This document shows, in pieces, positions 17,790-27,448 of a stretch of 64,000 nt of DNA; position 1 is the first letter of the stretch; the number at the start of each line of letters is the position of its first letter. Origin of the DNA: Planctomycetota bacterium (lineage in GTDB: Bacteria > Planctomycetota > UBA1135 > UBA2386); NCBI GenBank assembly GCA_020638655.1, contig JACKIC010000008.1, positions 62,001 to 126,000 of the forward strand, given 5' to 3'. Below the pieces are notes generated by a model that saw only the letters and a list, made by a program, of their open reading frames with translations, had not been told where the DNA came from and searched no databases. The position numbers and the translations under genes were made by a program.

Positions 17790-19486
17790 GCGCGCTCCTC
17801 CTGCGAGCGGGCCGCGGCGAGCAGGTCTTCCGCGGCGACGATCGCGTAGGCGTAGCCCTGCTCGGTGAGGAACAGCTGGCGCTTGCGCGCGAACTCCTGT
17901 TCGCGCGTGTCGGCGGACACCAGGGTGTAGAACCGGGCGACGCTGCCGTCACTCTTCGGACGCAGCACGCGGCCGAGCCGCTGCGCCTCTTCCTGGCGGC
18001 TACCGAAGGTGCCCGACACCTGGATCGCGACGTTCGCGTCGGGCAGGTCGATCGCGAAGTTGCCGACCTTGCTGACGATCAGGCGGGGCAGCTCGCCGCG
18101 TCGGAACGCCGCATAGAGGCGTTCGCGTTCCTGGTTGGGCGTCTGCCCGGTGACCAGCGGCAGGCGGAACACCGTCGCCAGGTGCTGCAGTTGCTCGAGG
18201 TACTGGCCGATCACCAGCACGCGGTCGTTGCCGTGCAGCCGCAGCAGCGCGCCGACCACGTCCTCCTTGCGTTCGTTGTCGGCGGCGATGCGGATCTGCG
18301 TGCGGGCGCTGGCCGCGGCGTAGCGGTCGCTGCGCGCCTCGCCGAGCGGCACCCGCACCTCGTGGCACTGCGCCTCGGCCAGGAACCCCTGCGCCTCCAG
18401 GTGCTTCCACGGCACCTCGAAGCGCTTGGGGCCGATCAGCGAGAACACCTCGTCGGCGCGGCCGTCCTCGCGCACCAGCGTCGCGGTCAACCCCAGGCGA
18501 CGGCGCGCCTGGATGCCGGCGGTGGCGCGGAACACGGGCGCGGGCAGGAGGTGCACCTCGTCGTAGACGACCAGGCCGAAGTCGCCGCGATCGAACAGGT
18601 CGAGGTGGGTGAAGCCGTCGAGCTTGCCCTTGCGGTGGGTCAGCACCTGGTAGGTGGCCACGGTCACGGGACGGATCTCCTTCTTCTCACCGGAGTACTC
18701 GCCGACCTGGTCGGCGGTCAGCGTCGTCTTGTCGAGGATCTCGCGGCACCACTGCCGCACCGCGACGGTGTTCGGCGCGAGCACCAGCGTATTGGTCTGC
18801 AGCAGCTGCATCGCCGCGATCCCGACCACGGTCTTGCCGGCGCCGCACGGCAGCACGACCACGCCGCAACCGCCGCGGTCGCTGCCGCCGGCGTGGAACG
18901 CCTCGGCGGCCCGGCGCTGGTACTCGCGCAGGCCGAACGCCGCCTCACCGAGCGTGCGCTCGCGCAATCGCAGCTCCAGGTTGTTGCCGCTGCGGTAGCC
19001 GGCGCGATCGTCGACCGGGTAGCCGAGCTTGACCAGCGCCTGCTTGACCTCGCCGCGGTCTCCCTCGGCGATCGTGCACGCGCCCTCGTCGTCGAACTGC
19101 AGCAGCGCCGCGAGCGTCGCGCGCTCGCCGAGCTCGGCCAACAGCGCGTCGTCGCCGCACTCGAGCCGCAGCCGCCCCTTCTTGCCGGGGCGCAGGCGCA
19201 GCAGCCCGTAGCGGCGGAACCACTCGCGGACCTGGCTGGTGACCGCGGGGGCGATCGGGAAGCGCGCGTTGGCCTCGAGCCACCCCACCACCTCGTCGCT
19301 GGACTCACCGAGTGCGGCGGCGTTCCAGATGCTGACCGGCGTGATCCGGTAGAAGTGCACGTACTCGGGCGACTTCTCGAGCTCCGCGAACCGCGCCAGG
19401 CGGTCGCGCGCCACCTCGTACGACGGGTGTTGCGTCTCCAGCAGCACGGTGCGGTCCGTCTGGACGATCAGCGGCGGTTCGGTCAT
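17786..19486 (-). CDS. XPB/Ssl2-type DNA helicase (superfamily 2)
   Basis: 566 residues from the ATG at 19484-19486; a longer reading to 19882 is an out-of-frame shadow of uvrA. An N-terminal damage-recognition-like domain (LIVQTDRTVLLETQHPSYEVARDRLARFAELEKSPEYVHFYR, shortened here) precedes Walker A PCGAGKTVVG near 214, DEVH near 307, TATLVREDG near 337, where RED is the XPB-specific motif, and motif VI EEAQRLGRVLRP. XPB unwinds DNA 3'-5' in eukaryotic and archaeal excision repair and has scattered bacterial homologues. It overlaps uvrA by four bases upstream and its partner gene by four bases downstream, so uvrA-xpb-partner is one coupled unit. That placement points to nucleotide excision repair. 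Confidence 0.9.
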   Translation of the reverse strand: MTEPPLIVQTDRTVLLETQHPSYEVARDRLARFAELEKSPEYVHFYRITPVSIWNAAALGESSDEVVGWLEANARFPIAPAVTSQVREWFRRYGLLRLRPGKKGRLRLECGDDALLAELGERATLAALLQFDDEGACTIAEGDRGEVKQALVKLGYPVDDRAGYRSGNNLELRLRERTLGEAAFGLREYQRRAAEAFHAGGSDRGGCGVVVLPCGAGKTVVGIAAMQLLQTNTLVLAPNTVAVRQWCREILDKTTLTADQVGEYSGEKKEIRPVTVATYQVLTHRKGKLDGFTHLDLFDRGDFGLVVYDEVHLLPAPVFRATAGIQARRRLGLTATLVREDGRADEVFSLIGPKRFEVPWKHLEAQGFLAEAQCHEVRVPLGEARSDRYAAASARTQIRIAADNERKEDVVGALLRLHGNDRVLVIGQYLEQLQHLATVFRLPLVTGQTPNQERERLYAAFRRGELPRLIVSKVGNFAIDLPDANVAIQVSGTFGSRQEEAQRLGRVLRPKSDGSVARFYTLVSADTREQEFARKRQLFLTEQGYAYAIVAAEDLLAAARSQEERA

Positions 19487-22400
19487 GCGTCCCCCTCGGC
19501 GCGGCGGCGGGCCGGGGCCTTGCGACGCCCCGTGGCGCGCGGTCCGACCTTCGTTCTTCGGTTCGCGATGGCGGCCGGCATCAGTCGGTCGCGCAGGAAG
19601 CGGCCGGTGTGGCAGCCGGGCGTGGCCGCGACGACCTCCGGCGTGCCCATGGCAACGACCTTGCCGCCGTCGGCGCCGGCCTCCGGCCCCATCTCGATGA
19701 CCTGATCCGCGGCCGCGATCACGTCGAGGTGGTGCTCGACGACGATCACGGAGTCGCCGCGGTCGAGCAGCCGGTTGAGCACCGCGACGAGCTTGCTGAC
19801 GTCGTCGGCGTGCAGGCCCGTGGTCGGCTCGTCGAGCACGTAGATCGTGTGCATGCGGTGGTTGCTCGCCAGTTCGGCGCACAGCTTGATGCGCTGCGCC
19901 TCGCCGCCCGAGAACGTGTTCGCGGGCTGGCCGAGCTGCAGGTAGCCCAGGCCGACGTCATGCAGCAGTTGCAGCGGCCGCTGGATGTGTTTGTGGTTGC
20001 CGAAGAAGGCCAGGGCTTCGTCGACCTCCATCGCCAGCACGTCGGCGATGTTCTTGCCGCGGTAGGTGACCTCGAGCGTCTCGCGGTTGTAGCGCCGCCC
20101 CTTGCAGATCTCGCAGGTGACCCAGACGTCGGCGAGGAAGTGCATCTCGACCTGGATCTGCCCCTTGCCCTCGCACTGCGCGCACCGGCCTTCGGCGACG
20201 TGGAACGAGAAGCGCCCCGGCCCAAAACCCTTCTGCTTCGCGAGCGGCGTCTGCGAGAACAGCGCCCGCACGTGCGTGAACAGCCCCGTGTAGGTCGCCG
20301 GGTTGCTGGACGGCGAGCTGCCGATCGGGTTCTGGTCGACCACGACCAGCTGGAAGCGCCGCGCCTCCCCGTCGTGCCAGGCGAGCGGCGCGCTCGCGTC
20401 CTGCAGCGCCGGCACCAACGCGTCGAGCACCAGCGAGGACTTGCCCGAGCCGGAGACGCCGGTCACGGCGACGAAGCAGCCCAGGGGCACGTCGAGATCC
20501 AGCCCCTGGAGGCTGTGCTTGTTCACGTCGCGCAGCTGCACGACGCCGGTCGCCTCGCGCCGCTCGACCGGTCGCGGCATCACCAGTTCGCCGCGCAGCC
20601 ACTGCCCGGTGAGGCCGTCGGCGGCCGCGATCGTGGCCGGCGGCCCGCTGGCCACCAGCTTGCCGCCGCGCCGCCCGGCGCCGGGCCCCATGTCGAGCAC
20701 GTGGTCCGCGGCGCGGATCATCACCTCGTCGTGCTCGACCGCGAGCACCGTGTTGCCCAGGTCGCGCAGCTCGAGCAGCGTGCGCAGCAGCCGCTCGGTG
20801 TCGCGCGGGTGCAGGCCGACGGTCGGCTCGTCGAGCACGTAGAGCACGCCGACGAGCTTGTTGCCGAGCTGCGTCGCGAGCCGGATGCGCTGCGCCTCGC
20901 CGCCCGACAGCGTCGCGGCCGAACGGTCCAGGGTCAGGTAACCCAGGCCCGTGTCGCGCAGGAACGTCAGGCGGTGCCGCAGCTCCTGCAGCACGTCCAC
21001 GGCGATGCGCGACTGGGTCGCGTCGAGCCGCAGGCCGTCGAGGGTCGCGAGGGCCAGATCGACGGTCTGCTGCAGGATCTCGGGCAGCCGCACGCCGCCG
21101 ACCCGCACGTGCCGCGGCCCCGGCTGCAGGCGCTCGCCATCGCAGTCGGGGCACGGCGCGCTGCGCATCACCGCGCCGAAACGCTCGTCGCCCGAGTGCT
21201 CGCCACCGTCCTTGCCGTGGAACCACTCTTCCACCTGGCGCGCGAGCCCCTTCCAGGCCACCGACATGCGCCACTCGCGGCGCCTGCCGGCCTCGACCTT
21301 CTTGAACACGACCTCGAAGCGCTCTTCGCCGCTGCCGCGCAGCAGCAGTTCGCGCGCCTTGGCCGGCAACTTTCGCCACGGCGCCTGCAGGTCGAAGCCG
21401 TGGCGCCCGGCGAGCTGCTTGGCGACCTCGGCGTAGTAGCCCTCGCGCGCGGTCAGGAAGGTGAACGCCGCGCCCTGGTGCTTGATCGCGCCGCCGAACG
21501 CCGGCTTGTCGGGGTGATTGACGAGCAGGTCCTCGGGACACACGACCACGGCGCCGAGCCCCAGGCAGCGCGCGCACGCGCCGCTGTGGTGGTTGAACGA
21601 GAACCAGCGCGGGTGCGGATCGCGCACCGGCTGGTAGTCGCAACCGTGGCAACCGCCGTCGGCGCGGAACCAGTGCCGTTCGCCGGCGGCCTTGCCGTCG
21701 GCCAGCTGCACCACGGCGGCGCTGGCGCCGCCGTGCATCGCCGCCGCGGCCTGGGCCTGCTCGATGGCGTCGGCGAGGCGCGCGCGGTCGTCGAGCCGGG
21801 TGCGGTCGGTGATCAAGAACAGCTGCCGCGGCGCCGGCCCCTTGCGCGCCGTCTCGAGGCGCCACTCCTCGCCGTCGGCGAGGGCGCGCACGAAACCCTG
21901 CTTCTGCCACTCGCCGCGCAGTGTCTGCAGCCAGGCCGCGCCGCCGTCCTTGCCCGCGCGCACATCGGCCGGCACCTCGATCGGCGCCAGGATCAGCGCC
22001 CGGGCGCCCGACCAGTTCTCGACCAGGGTGCGCGCCGCGCGGCTCGGCGACCACGCGACCAGTTCCTGGCCGTGGTTGGCGCAGCCGACGGTCGGGCAGT
22101 GCGGCTTGCCGGCGCGCGCGAACAGCAGGCGCAGGTAGTCGTGGATCTCGGTCGTCGTCGCCACGGTCGAGCGCGGACTGCGCGAGGTGCGCTTCTGGTC
22201 GATCGCGATCGAGGGCCCCAGTCCGTCGAGGCGGTCCACCGGGGCGCGGTCCATGCGGCCGAGGAAGCGCCGCGCGTAGGTCGACATGCTCTCGAGGAAG
22301 CGGCGCTGCCCCTCCTGGAAGATCGTGTCGAACGCCAGGCTCGACTTGCCCGAGCCCGACGGTCCGGTGACCACGGTGAACTTGCCCAGCGGCACGTCGC

Positions 22401-25400
22401 AGTCGACTCCGGCGAGGTTGTGCGTGCGCGCGCCGCGCACCGTGATGTCCGTCGGCGACGAGATCTTGTCAGCGAGCCGGGTGCGCACCTGGGCAGCGGC
22501 GGTCTTGCGCGACTTCCGGCCCTTCGGTGCGCCGATCCCGATCGCCGCCAGCGCCGCGCCGGTGTGCGACTCGCGCACCTCGGCCACCTGCTCCGGCGTG
22601 CCGGCCGCGACCAGCCTGCCGCCGCCGGCTCCGCCCTCGGGCCCCAGGTCGAGCAACCAGTCGCAGGCGCGCACCACGTCGAGGTTGTGCTCGATCACCA
22701 GCACGGTGTTGCCGGCGTCCACCAGCCGCTGCAGCGACGTGAGCAGCTTCTCGACGTCGTCGAAGTGCAGGCCCGTGGTCGGTTCGTCGAGCACGTAGAA
22801 CGTCCGGCCCGTCGCCGGCCGCTGCAGCTCGGTGGCCAGCTTGACGCGCTGCGCCTCGCCGCCCGACAGCGTCGTCGACGGTTGCCCGAGCCGCAGGTAG
22901 CCGAGCCCGACGTCCCGCATCGCCGCGAGACCGCGCACGATCTTGGGGTGCTCGGCGAAGAACTCGGCCGCCTCGTCGACGGTCATCTCGAGCAGGTCCT
23001 GCACGCTCTTGCCGCGGTAGCGCACCGCCAGCGTCTCGGCGTGGAAGCGCGCGCCGCCGCACTCCTCGCAGACCACCTCGACGGGCGCGAGGAAGTTCAT
23101 CTCGAGCATCGTCACGCCCGCGCCCGAGCACGCCTCGCAGCGGCCGCCCGGCACGTTGAAGGAGAACCGACCCTTCTCGTACTGGCGCAGCCGCGACTCC
23201 GGCAACATCGCGAACAGGTCGCGCACGTGGTTCCAGACGTCGGTGTAGGTCGCCGGGTTGCTGCGCGGGGTGCGGCCGATCGGCGCCTGGTCGATCTCGA
23301 CGATCTTGTCCAGGTGCGCGATGCCCTCGATCTTCTTGCACGGCGGCAGCGAGGCGTTGCTGCCCATCAGTTCGCGCTGCAGCGCCGGCACCAGCACGCG
23401 GTGCACCAGCGTCGACTTGCCCGAGCCGGACACGCCGGTCACCGCGACCAGGCATCCGAGCGGCACATCGACGTCGAGGCCGTCGAGGTTGTGTTGCCGG
23501 GCGCCGCGGATGCGCAGGAGTTCGCCCGAACCGGGGCGGCGCGTCTTCGGCATCGGCACCGCGCGCAGCCCGCGCAGATACTCACCCGTGCGCGACGCCG
23601 GGTTGGCACAGACCTCGTCGGGCGTGCCGGCGGCGACGATCTCGCCGCCGTGCTGGCCGGCGCCGGGCCCGACGTCGACGAGGAAGTCGCTGCGTCGCAT
23701 CGTCTCTTCGTCGTGCTCGACCACGACCACGGTGTTGCCGCGGTCGCGCAGCGCCTCGAGCGTGCGCAGCAGCCGCTCCTGGTCGCGCGCGTGCAGACCG
23801 ATGCTGGGTTCGTCGAGCACGTAGAGGATGCCGCGCAGGCCGGCGCCGACCTGCGCCGCGAGCCGGATGCGCTGCGACTCGCCGCCCGAGAGCGTCGGCG
23901 CGCGCCGCGCCAGCGTCAGGTAGCCCAGGCCGACGTCGGCCAGGAACTGCAGCCGCCGCGCGATCTCCTTCTTGATCTCGACGGCGATGCGCGCGCGGTT
24001 GCCGTCGAGTTCGACGCCGTGCACCCAGGCAAGGGCATCGTCGACCGACAGCGCCATCACCTCGGGCAGGCTCTTGCCCAGGAACGTCACCGCGCGCGCC
24101 GCGGCGCACAGCCGCGTGCCCTCGCAGTCGCTGCACGCCACCGCGGCGCGGAAGCGGTCGAGGTGCCGCGCGCGCGACGGCCGGTAGACGCTCTGCAGGT
24201 GCGTGAGCACGCCGGGGAAGGCGATGCGGTCGCTGCCCTTGGTGGTGAAGCTCGCGCCGCGCCGCTGCCAGCGGAAGTCGAACTTCTGCGCACCCGAGCC
24301 GTGCAGGATGACCTTCCTGGCCTTGGCCGAGAGCTTCTTCCACGGCGTGTCGAGGTCGAAGCCGAAGCTGCGCCCGACCTCGGCGAGGTGCTCGAGCGTC
24401 AACCGGCCGTAGACCAGCTTGCCCTCTGCCGTGAACGCGTGCAGCGCGCCTTCGCGCAGGCTCTTGTCCTCGTCGGCGATCAGCCGGTCGGGGTCGAAGC
24501 CGAAGGTCTGGCCGATGCCGTCGCAAGTCGGACACGCGCCGATCGGGCTGTTGAACGAGAACAGGCGCGGCTCGAGCTCGGGCAGGGCGCCGTGGCCGTT
24601 CGGGCAGCTGCGCAGCGTCGAGAACACCTGGTGGCCCGACTCGCCGAAGGTCAGCGCGCAGCGCCCCCCGCCGAGCTGCACCGCCTGCTCGACCGCTTCG
24701 GCCAGGCGGGAGCGCACCTCGGGGGTGATCGTCAACCGATCGATCACCAGCTCGATCGTGTGGTAGGCGTAGCGCTGCAACACGATCTCCTCGTCGAGCC
24801 GCCGCACCTCGCCGTCGATGCGCGCCCGCACGAAGCCCTTCTGGGCCCACTCCGCGAGCTCCCTGCGGTATTCACCCTTGCGCTCCTGCACCACCGGCGC
24901 GAGCACCATCACCGCCGCGCCGCCGTGCTGCTCGACGATCGCGTCGACGATCCGGTCCGGCGCCCACGACTCGATCGCGGCGTCGCACTCGGGGCACTTG
25001 GGCTCGCCCAGACGCGACCACAGCAGGCGCAGGAAGTCGCTGACCTCGGTCAGCGTGCCCACCGTCGAGCGCGCCGAGTGGCTGGTCGACTTCTGGTCGA
25101 TCGACACCGTCGGCGACAGACCCTCGACCAGGTCGACCTTGGGCTTCTCGAGGCGCCCCAGGAACTGACGGGCGTAGGAGCTCAGGCTCTCGAGGAACCG
25201 GCGCTGCCCCTCCTGGTAGATCGTGTGGTAGGCGAGGCTCGACTTGCCCGAGCCCGACACACCCGTGAAGGTGGTCAGGCTGTCGCGCGGGAACGCGAGG
25301 TCGACCCCCTTCAAGTTGTGTTCCCGGGCCCCTTTAACAACAACCTGTTGGGCCGTAACGGTGGCCGTCGCGGGCTTCGCCGCAGGTCGTTTCCGGGTCT

Positions 25401-25413
25401 GCCGAGAGTTCAC
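19483..25413 (-). CDS. uvrA: Double-length UvrA (two UvrA copies fused)
   Basis: About 1,976 residues from a GTG at 25411-25413, twice the usual 940. Four ABC ATPase modules are visible: Walker A GVSGSGKSS (about 51), GVSGSGKST, GPSGSGKSS (about 1015) and GVSGSGKSS. Signatures LSGGESQR, LSGGEAQR, LSGGEAQR and FSGGEAQR accompany them, each with a LDEPT/S.GLH Walker B. Zinc-finger-like CxxC pairs flank the inserts (CPTCDGIG, CEACSGAG...CEEC, CARCLGLG, CAQCEGKG...CEIC). The copy boundary is near residue 985. UvrA finds bulky DNA lesions as a dimer; here the dimer is covalent, as in Chlamydia and other members of the PVC group. The second copy's first finger is altered (KPHCPTVGCANHG). It overlaps the XPB gene by four bases. 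Confidence 0.95.
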   Translation of the reverse strand: MNSRQTRKRPAAKPATATVTAQQVVVKGAREHNLKGVDLAFPRDSLTTFTGVSGSGKSSLAYHTIYQEGQRRFLESLSSYARQFLGRLEKPKVDLVEGLSPTVSIDQKSTSHSARSTVGTLTEVSDFLRLLWSRLGEPKCPECDAAIESWAPDRIVDAIVEQHGGAAVMVLAPVVQERKGEYRRELAEWAQKGFVRARIDGEVRRLDEEIVLQRYAYHTIELVIDRLTITPEVRSRLAEAVEQAVQLGGGRCALTFGESGHQVFSTLRSCPNGHGALPELEPRLFSFNSPIGACPTCDGIGQTFGFDPDRLIADEDKSLREGALHAFTAEGKLVYGRLTLEHLAEVGRSFGFDLDTPWKKLSAKARKVILHGSGAQKFDFRWQRRGASFTTKGSDRIAFPGVLTHLQSVYRPSRARHLDRFRAAVACSDCEGTRLCAAARAVTFLGKSLPEVMALSVDDALAWVHGVELDGNRARIAVEIKKEIARRLQFLADVGLGYLTLARRAPTLSGGESQRIRLAAQVGAGLRGILYVLDEPSIGLHARDQERLLRTLEALRDRGNTVVVVEHDEETMRRSDFLVDVGPGAGQHGGEIVAAGTPDEVCANPASRTGEYLRGLRAVPMPKTRRPGSGELLRIRGARQHNLDGLDVDVPLGCLVAVTGVSGSGKSTLVHRVLVPALQRELMGSNASLPPCKKIEGIAHLDKIVEIDQAPIGRTPRSNPATYTDVWNHVRDLFAMLPESRLRQYEKGRFSFNVPGGRCEACSGAGVTMLEMNFLAPVEVVCEECGGARFHAETLAVRYRGKSVQDLLEMTVDEAAEFFAEHPKIVRGLAAMRDVGLGYLRLGQPSTTLSGGEAQRVKLATELQRPATGRTFYVLDEPTTGLHFDDVEKLLTSLQRLVDAGNTVLVIEHNLDVVRACDWLLDLGPEGGAGGGRLVAAGTPEQVAEVRESHTGAALAAIGIGAPKGRKSRKTAAAQVRTRLADKISSPTDITVRGARTHNLAGVDCDVPLGKFTVVTGPSGSGKSSLAFDTIFQEGQRRFLESMSTYARRFLGRMDRAPVDRLDGLGPSIAIDQKRTSRSPRSTVATTTEIHDYLRLLFARAGKPHCPTVGCANHGQELVAWSPSRAARTLVENWSGARALILAPIEVPADVRAGKDGGAAWLQTLRGEWQKQGFVRALADGEEWRLETARKGPAPRQLFLITDRTRLDDRARLADAIEQAQAAAAMHGGASAAVVQLADGKAAGERHWFRADGGCHGCDYQPVRDPHPRWFSFNHHSGACARCLGLGAVVVCPEDLLVNHPDKPAFGGAIKHQGAAFTFLTAREGYYAEVAKQLAGRHGFDLQAPWRKLPAKARELLLRGSGEERFEVVFKKVEAGRRREWRMSVAWKGLARQVEEWFHGKDGGEHSGDERFGAVMRSAPCPDCDGERLQPGPRHVRVGGVRLPEILQQTVDLALATLDGLRLDATQSRIAVDVLQELRHRLTFLRDTGLGYLTLDRSAATLSGGEAQRIRLATQLGNKLVGVLYVLDEPTVGLHPRDTERLLRTLLELRDLGNTVLAVEHDEVMIRAADHVLDMGPGAGRRGGKLVASGPPATIAAADGLTGQWLRGELVMPRPVERREATGVVQLRDVNKHSLQGLDLDVPLGCFVAVTGVSGSGKSSLVLDALVPALQDASAPLAWHDGEARRFQLVVVDQNPIGSSPSSNPATYTGLFTHVRALFSQTPLAKQKGFGPGRFSFHVAEGRCAQCEGKGQIQVEMHFLADVWVTCEICKGRRYNRETLEVTYRGKNIADVLAMEVDEALAFFGNHKHIQRPLQLLHDVGLGYLQLGQPANTFSGGEAQRIKLCAELASNHRMHTIYVLDEPTTGLHADDVSKLVAVLNRLLDRGDSVIVVEHHLDVIAAADQVIEMGPEAGADGGKVVAMGTPEVVAATPGCHTGRFLRDRLMPAAIANRRTKVGPRATGRRKAPARRRAEGDA

Positions 25414-25573
25414 AGCCAAGTAGAAGACCAAGCAGCATAGCAACGGGGCAGGCCTTGGCCAGCGGCCCCCGGGCCGATGTGCGCACTCTTGTGCCGATGG
25501 CGTCGGCGCCACCTGACCCGGCCCCCCGGAGCACACTGGCGGGCCCGGCGGGGCGCCGGCTACGGTGCGCGTC

Positions 25574-25951
25574 ATGGTGACCCCCGACCTGCCCGCCGAC
25601 CCCGAGGACGACGTCGAAGAAGACCTCCTCGACGAGCCCGAGGAGCTCGACCTGCTGGTCGTGCTCAAGCTCAGCAACCGCCAGACCGGCACCCCCACCG
25701 AGCAGGCCGAGATCGACCAGCTCGGCGACGAACTCGGCGAGCTCGTGCTCGACAGCGGCGTCGGCGAGTTCGACGGCGAAGAGCTCGGCGGCGGCGAGTG
25801 CACGATGTTCTTCTGCGGCCCCGACGTGCAGGCGCTGATCGACGTGCTGCGCCCGGTGCTGCGCCGCAGCCCGCTGACCCGCGGCGCGCAGTTCGTGCGC
25901 CTCGTCGAGACCGCCGACGGCGAGCACGAACGCCGCCGCGAACCGGTCTGA
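25574..25951 (+). CDS. Small acidic protein, unknown function
   Basis: 125 residues from the ATG at 25574; a GTG at 25565 would add three. It opens with a strongly acidic segment (DLPADPEDDVEEDLLDEPEEL), then LDLLVVLKLSN, a helix, GVGEFDGEELGGGECTMFFCGPDVQALIDVLRPVLRRSPLTRG and FVRLVE, giving a ferredoxin-like beta-alpha-beta prediction. No signal peptide, so cytoplasmic. I have no secure family name. It is divergent from uvrA with about 160 bases between, which would hold both promoters. Codon use matches its neighbours, and the high third-position GC in this frame supports a real gene. Confidence 0.6.
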   Translation: MVTPDLPADPEDDVEEDLLDEPEELDLLVVLKLSNRQTGTPTEQAEIDQLGDELGELVLDSGVGEFDGEELGGGECTMFFCGPDVQALIDVLRPVLRRSPLTRGAQFVRLVETADGEHERRREPV

Positions 25952-26086
25952 GCCCTGCGCAGCGCGCGGCCCGAGCTGCGTCGTTGGTCGTAGCGGGCGC
26001 TCGCCGCCTGCGCAGTCGGGCGACGCATAGGACTCGTCGGACCGCGCGGCGAAAGTCGGTGCACGGGCAGCGATTGGCAACGGAAG

Positions 26087-26093
26087 AGGAGGT
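26087..26093 (+). promoter_or_regulatory. Perfect Shine-Dalgarno of the CBS-domain gene
   Basis: AGGAGGT six bases before the ATG at 26100. It is the best ribosome-binding site in the window and fixes the start of the CBS gene, which stands alone rather than in an operon. Confidence 0.8.
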
Positions 26094-26099
26094 GCTCCG

Positions 26100-26603
26100 A
26101 TGACTGCTCCGACCACCGCGCGCCAACGCGCTCTCCCCCAAGACTTCGCCGCGCTGACCGCTGCTGACATCATGCAGCGCGACCTGATCACCGTGCTCGT
26201 CAGCGACCCGGCCCACCAGATCGAGCGCGTGCTCGCCGACGCCAAGATCAGCGGCGTGCCGGTGCTCGACCACGACGACCGCCTGGTCGGCGTCGTCTCG
26301 ATGGCCGACCTCGTGCGTCGCTACGCCGAAGAACAGGACCTGCCCGCCGACAGCGACTACCCGGCGTTCGGCGACGACGTGGACGAGACCGAGATCGTCG
26401 CCTTCGACCGGGAGACCACGCTCGAGGCCTGCGCCGGCGACTTGATGACCAGCGAAGTGACCACGGTCGGACCCGACACCGGCCTGCGGGAGCTCGCCCG
26501 CATCATGGTCGACCAGCGCATCCACCGCGTGCTGGTCACCGAGCGCAGCCGCGTGCTCGGCCTGGTGAGCACCCTCGACGTGCTGCGCGCGATCGCGGTC
26601 TGA
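26100..26603 (+). CDS. CBS-domain protein (tandem pair)
   Basis: 167 residues. Two CBS repeats: the first at about 20-80 (TAADIMQRDLITVLVSDPAHQIERVLADAKISGVPVLD..DRLVGVVSMADL) and the second at about 115-165 (AGDLMTSEVTTVGPDTGLRELARIMVDQRIHRVLVT..RVLGLVSTLDVLRAI). Paired CBS domains bind adenine nucleotides such as AMP or ATP and usually regulate a partner; no enzyme or channel domain is attached here. An acidic loop (DSDYPAFGDDVDETE) separates the repeats. It is a single gene with its own strong ribosome site, convergent with the inositol-phosphatase-like gene 11 bases away. The partner is not evident. Confidence 0.88.
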   Translation: MTAPTTARQRALPQDFAALTAADIMQRDLITVLVSDPAHQIERVLADAKISGVPVLDHDDRLVGVVSMADLVRRYAEEQDLPADSDYPAFGDDVDETEIVAFDRETTLEACAGDLMTSEVTTVGPDTGLRELARIMVDQRIHRVLVTERSRVLGLVSTLDVLRAIAV

Positions 26604-26614
26604 GGCGCCGACGA

Positions 26615-27448
26615 TCAGTCGTGGTCGCCGACGACGGCGCGCAACGCGTCGTGCAGGACCCCATTGCTGGCCAGCACCTGACCGCCGAACAACCAGTCGT
26701 CGCCACAGCGCAGATCGGTGACCCGCCCGCCGGCCTCGCGCACGATCAGCGCCCCCGCGGCCACGTCGTAGGGCTGCAGATACAGCTCCCAGTAGCCGTC
26801 GTAGCTGCCCGCCGCGACCAGGCACAGGTCCAGCTCGGCGGAGCCCAGGCGGCGCAGGTCGCGGCACAGCGGCAGGACCTTGGCGAGCCGGCCGCTGTTG
26901 TCGTCGCGTCCCGGTTCGTTGCGCACGTACGAGAAGCCCGTGGCCAGCAGCGCGTCGGCGAGCTCGGTGGTCGCGGTCACCTGCAACCGTTCGCTGCGGC
27001 CGTCGGCGAAACGCCGTTCGGCGCCGCCCCCGGCCGTGGCCACGAACGTCTCGCCGAGCGCAGGCGCATGCACCACGCCGACGACGGGTCGACCGGCCTG
27101 CACGAGACCGATCGCCACCGCGAAGAACGGCAGCCCGTGCACGAAGTTGGTGGTGCCGTCGAGCGGATCGACGATCCACACCGACTCTGCCGTGGAGCTG
27201 CTCCGGCCCACCGGCGTCAGCACCCCTTCCTCGGCGAGGACCGCGTGCTCGGGGAACTGCTGCAGCAGGCCGCCGACGACGATCTCCTCGGCGGCGCGGT
27301 CCGCGGCGGTGACCAACTCGCGCCGCTGCGACTTGCTGTGCACGCGCAGACCGCCGCGGCGCCGCTGCGCCAACAGTTCGGCGCCGGCCGCGTGCGCCAG
27401 CTCGACCGCGACGTCGCGGCAACGCGGCAGCTCCGGCGGTGCACTCAT
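26615..27448 (-). CDS. Inositol-monophosphatase-family phosphatase
   Basis: 277 residues from the ATG at 27446-27448. Metal-binding motif 1 WIVDPLDGTTNF lies at about 90-101 with the preceding LAEEG. The second Asp motif QPYDVAAGALIVREAGG is near 222-238. These are signatures of the Mg-dependent, Li-sensitive phosphatases (SuhB/IMPase, histidinol-phosphatase HisN, CysQ). It hydrolyses a sugar- or nucleotide-linked phosphomonoester; the exact substrate is open. The start overlaps the stop of dacB (27445-27448), so the two are coupled. No membrane segment, so cytoplasmic. Confidence 0.87.
   Translation of the reverse strand: MSAPPELPRCRDVAVELAHAAGAELLAQRRRGGLRVHSKSQRRELVTAADRAAEEIVVGGLLQQFPEHAVLAEEGVLTPVGRSSSTAESVWIVDPLDGTTNFVHGLPFFAVAIGLVQAGRPVVGVVHAPALGETFVATAGGGAERRFADGRSERLQVTATTELADALLATGFSYVRNEPGRDDNSGRLAKVLPLCRDLRRLGSAELDLCLVAAGSYDGYWELYLQPYDVAAGALIVREAGGRVTDLRCGDDWLFGGQVLASNGVLHDALRAVVGDHD

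Noticed and set aside
14292..17849. A 1,185-codon plus-strand open frame opposite the oxidoreductase and helicase-associated genes.
   Set aside because: Biased composition and no recognisable domain; the minus-strand genes have clear motifs and couple to their neighbours.
19609..25440. A 1,943-codon open frame on the plus strand opposite uvrA.
   Set aside because: It is a mirror of uvrA caused by GC-rich third positions; its product is low-complexity Arg/Ala/Leu/Val/His-rich and has no domain, while the minus strand shows all UvrA motifs.
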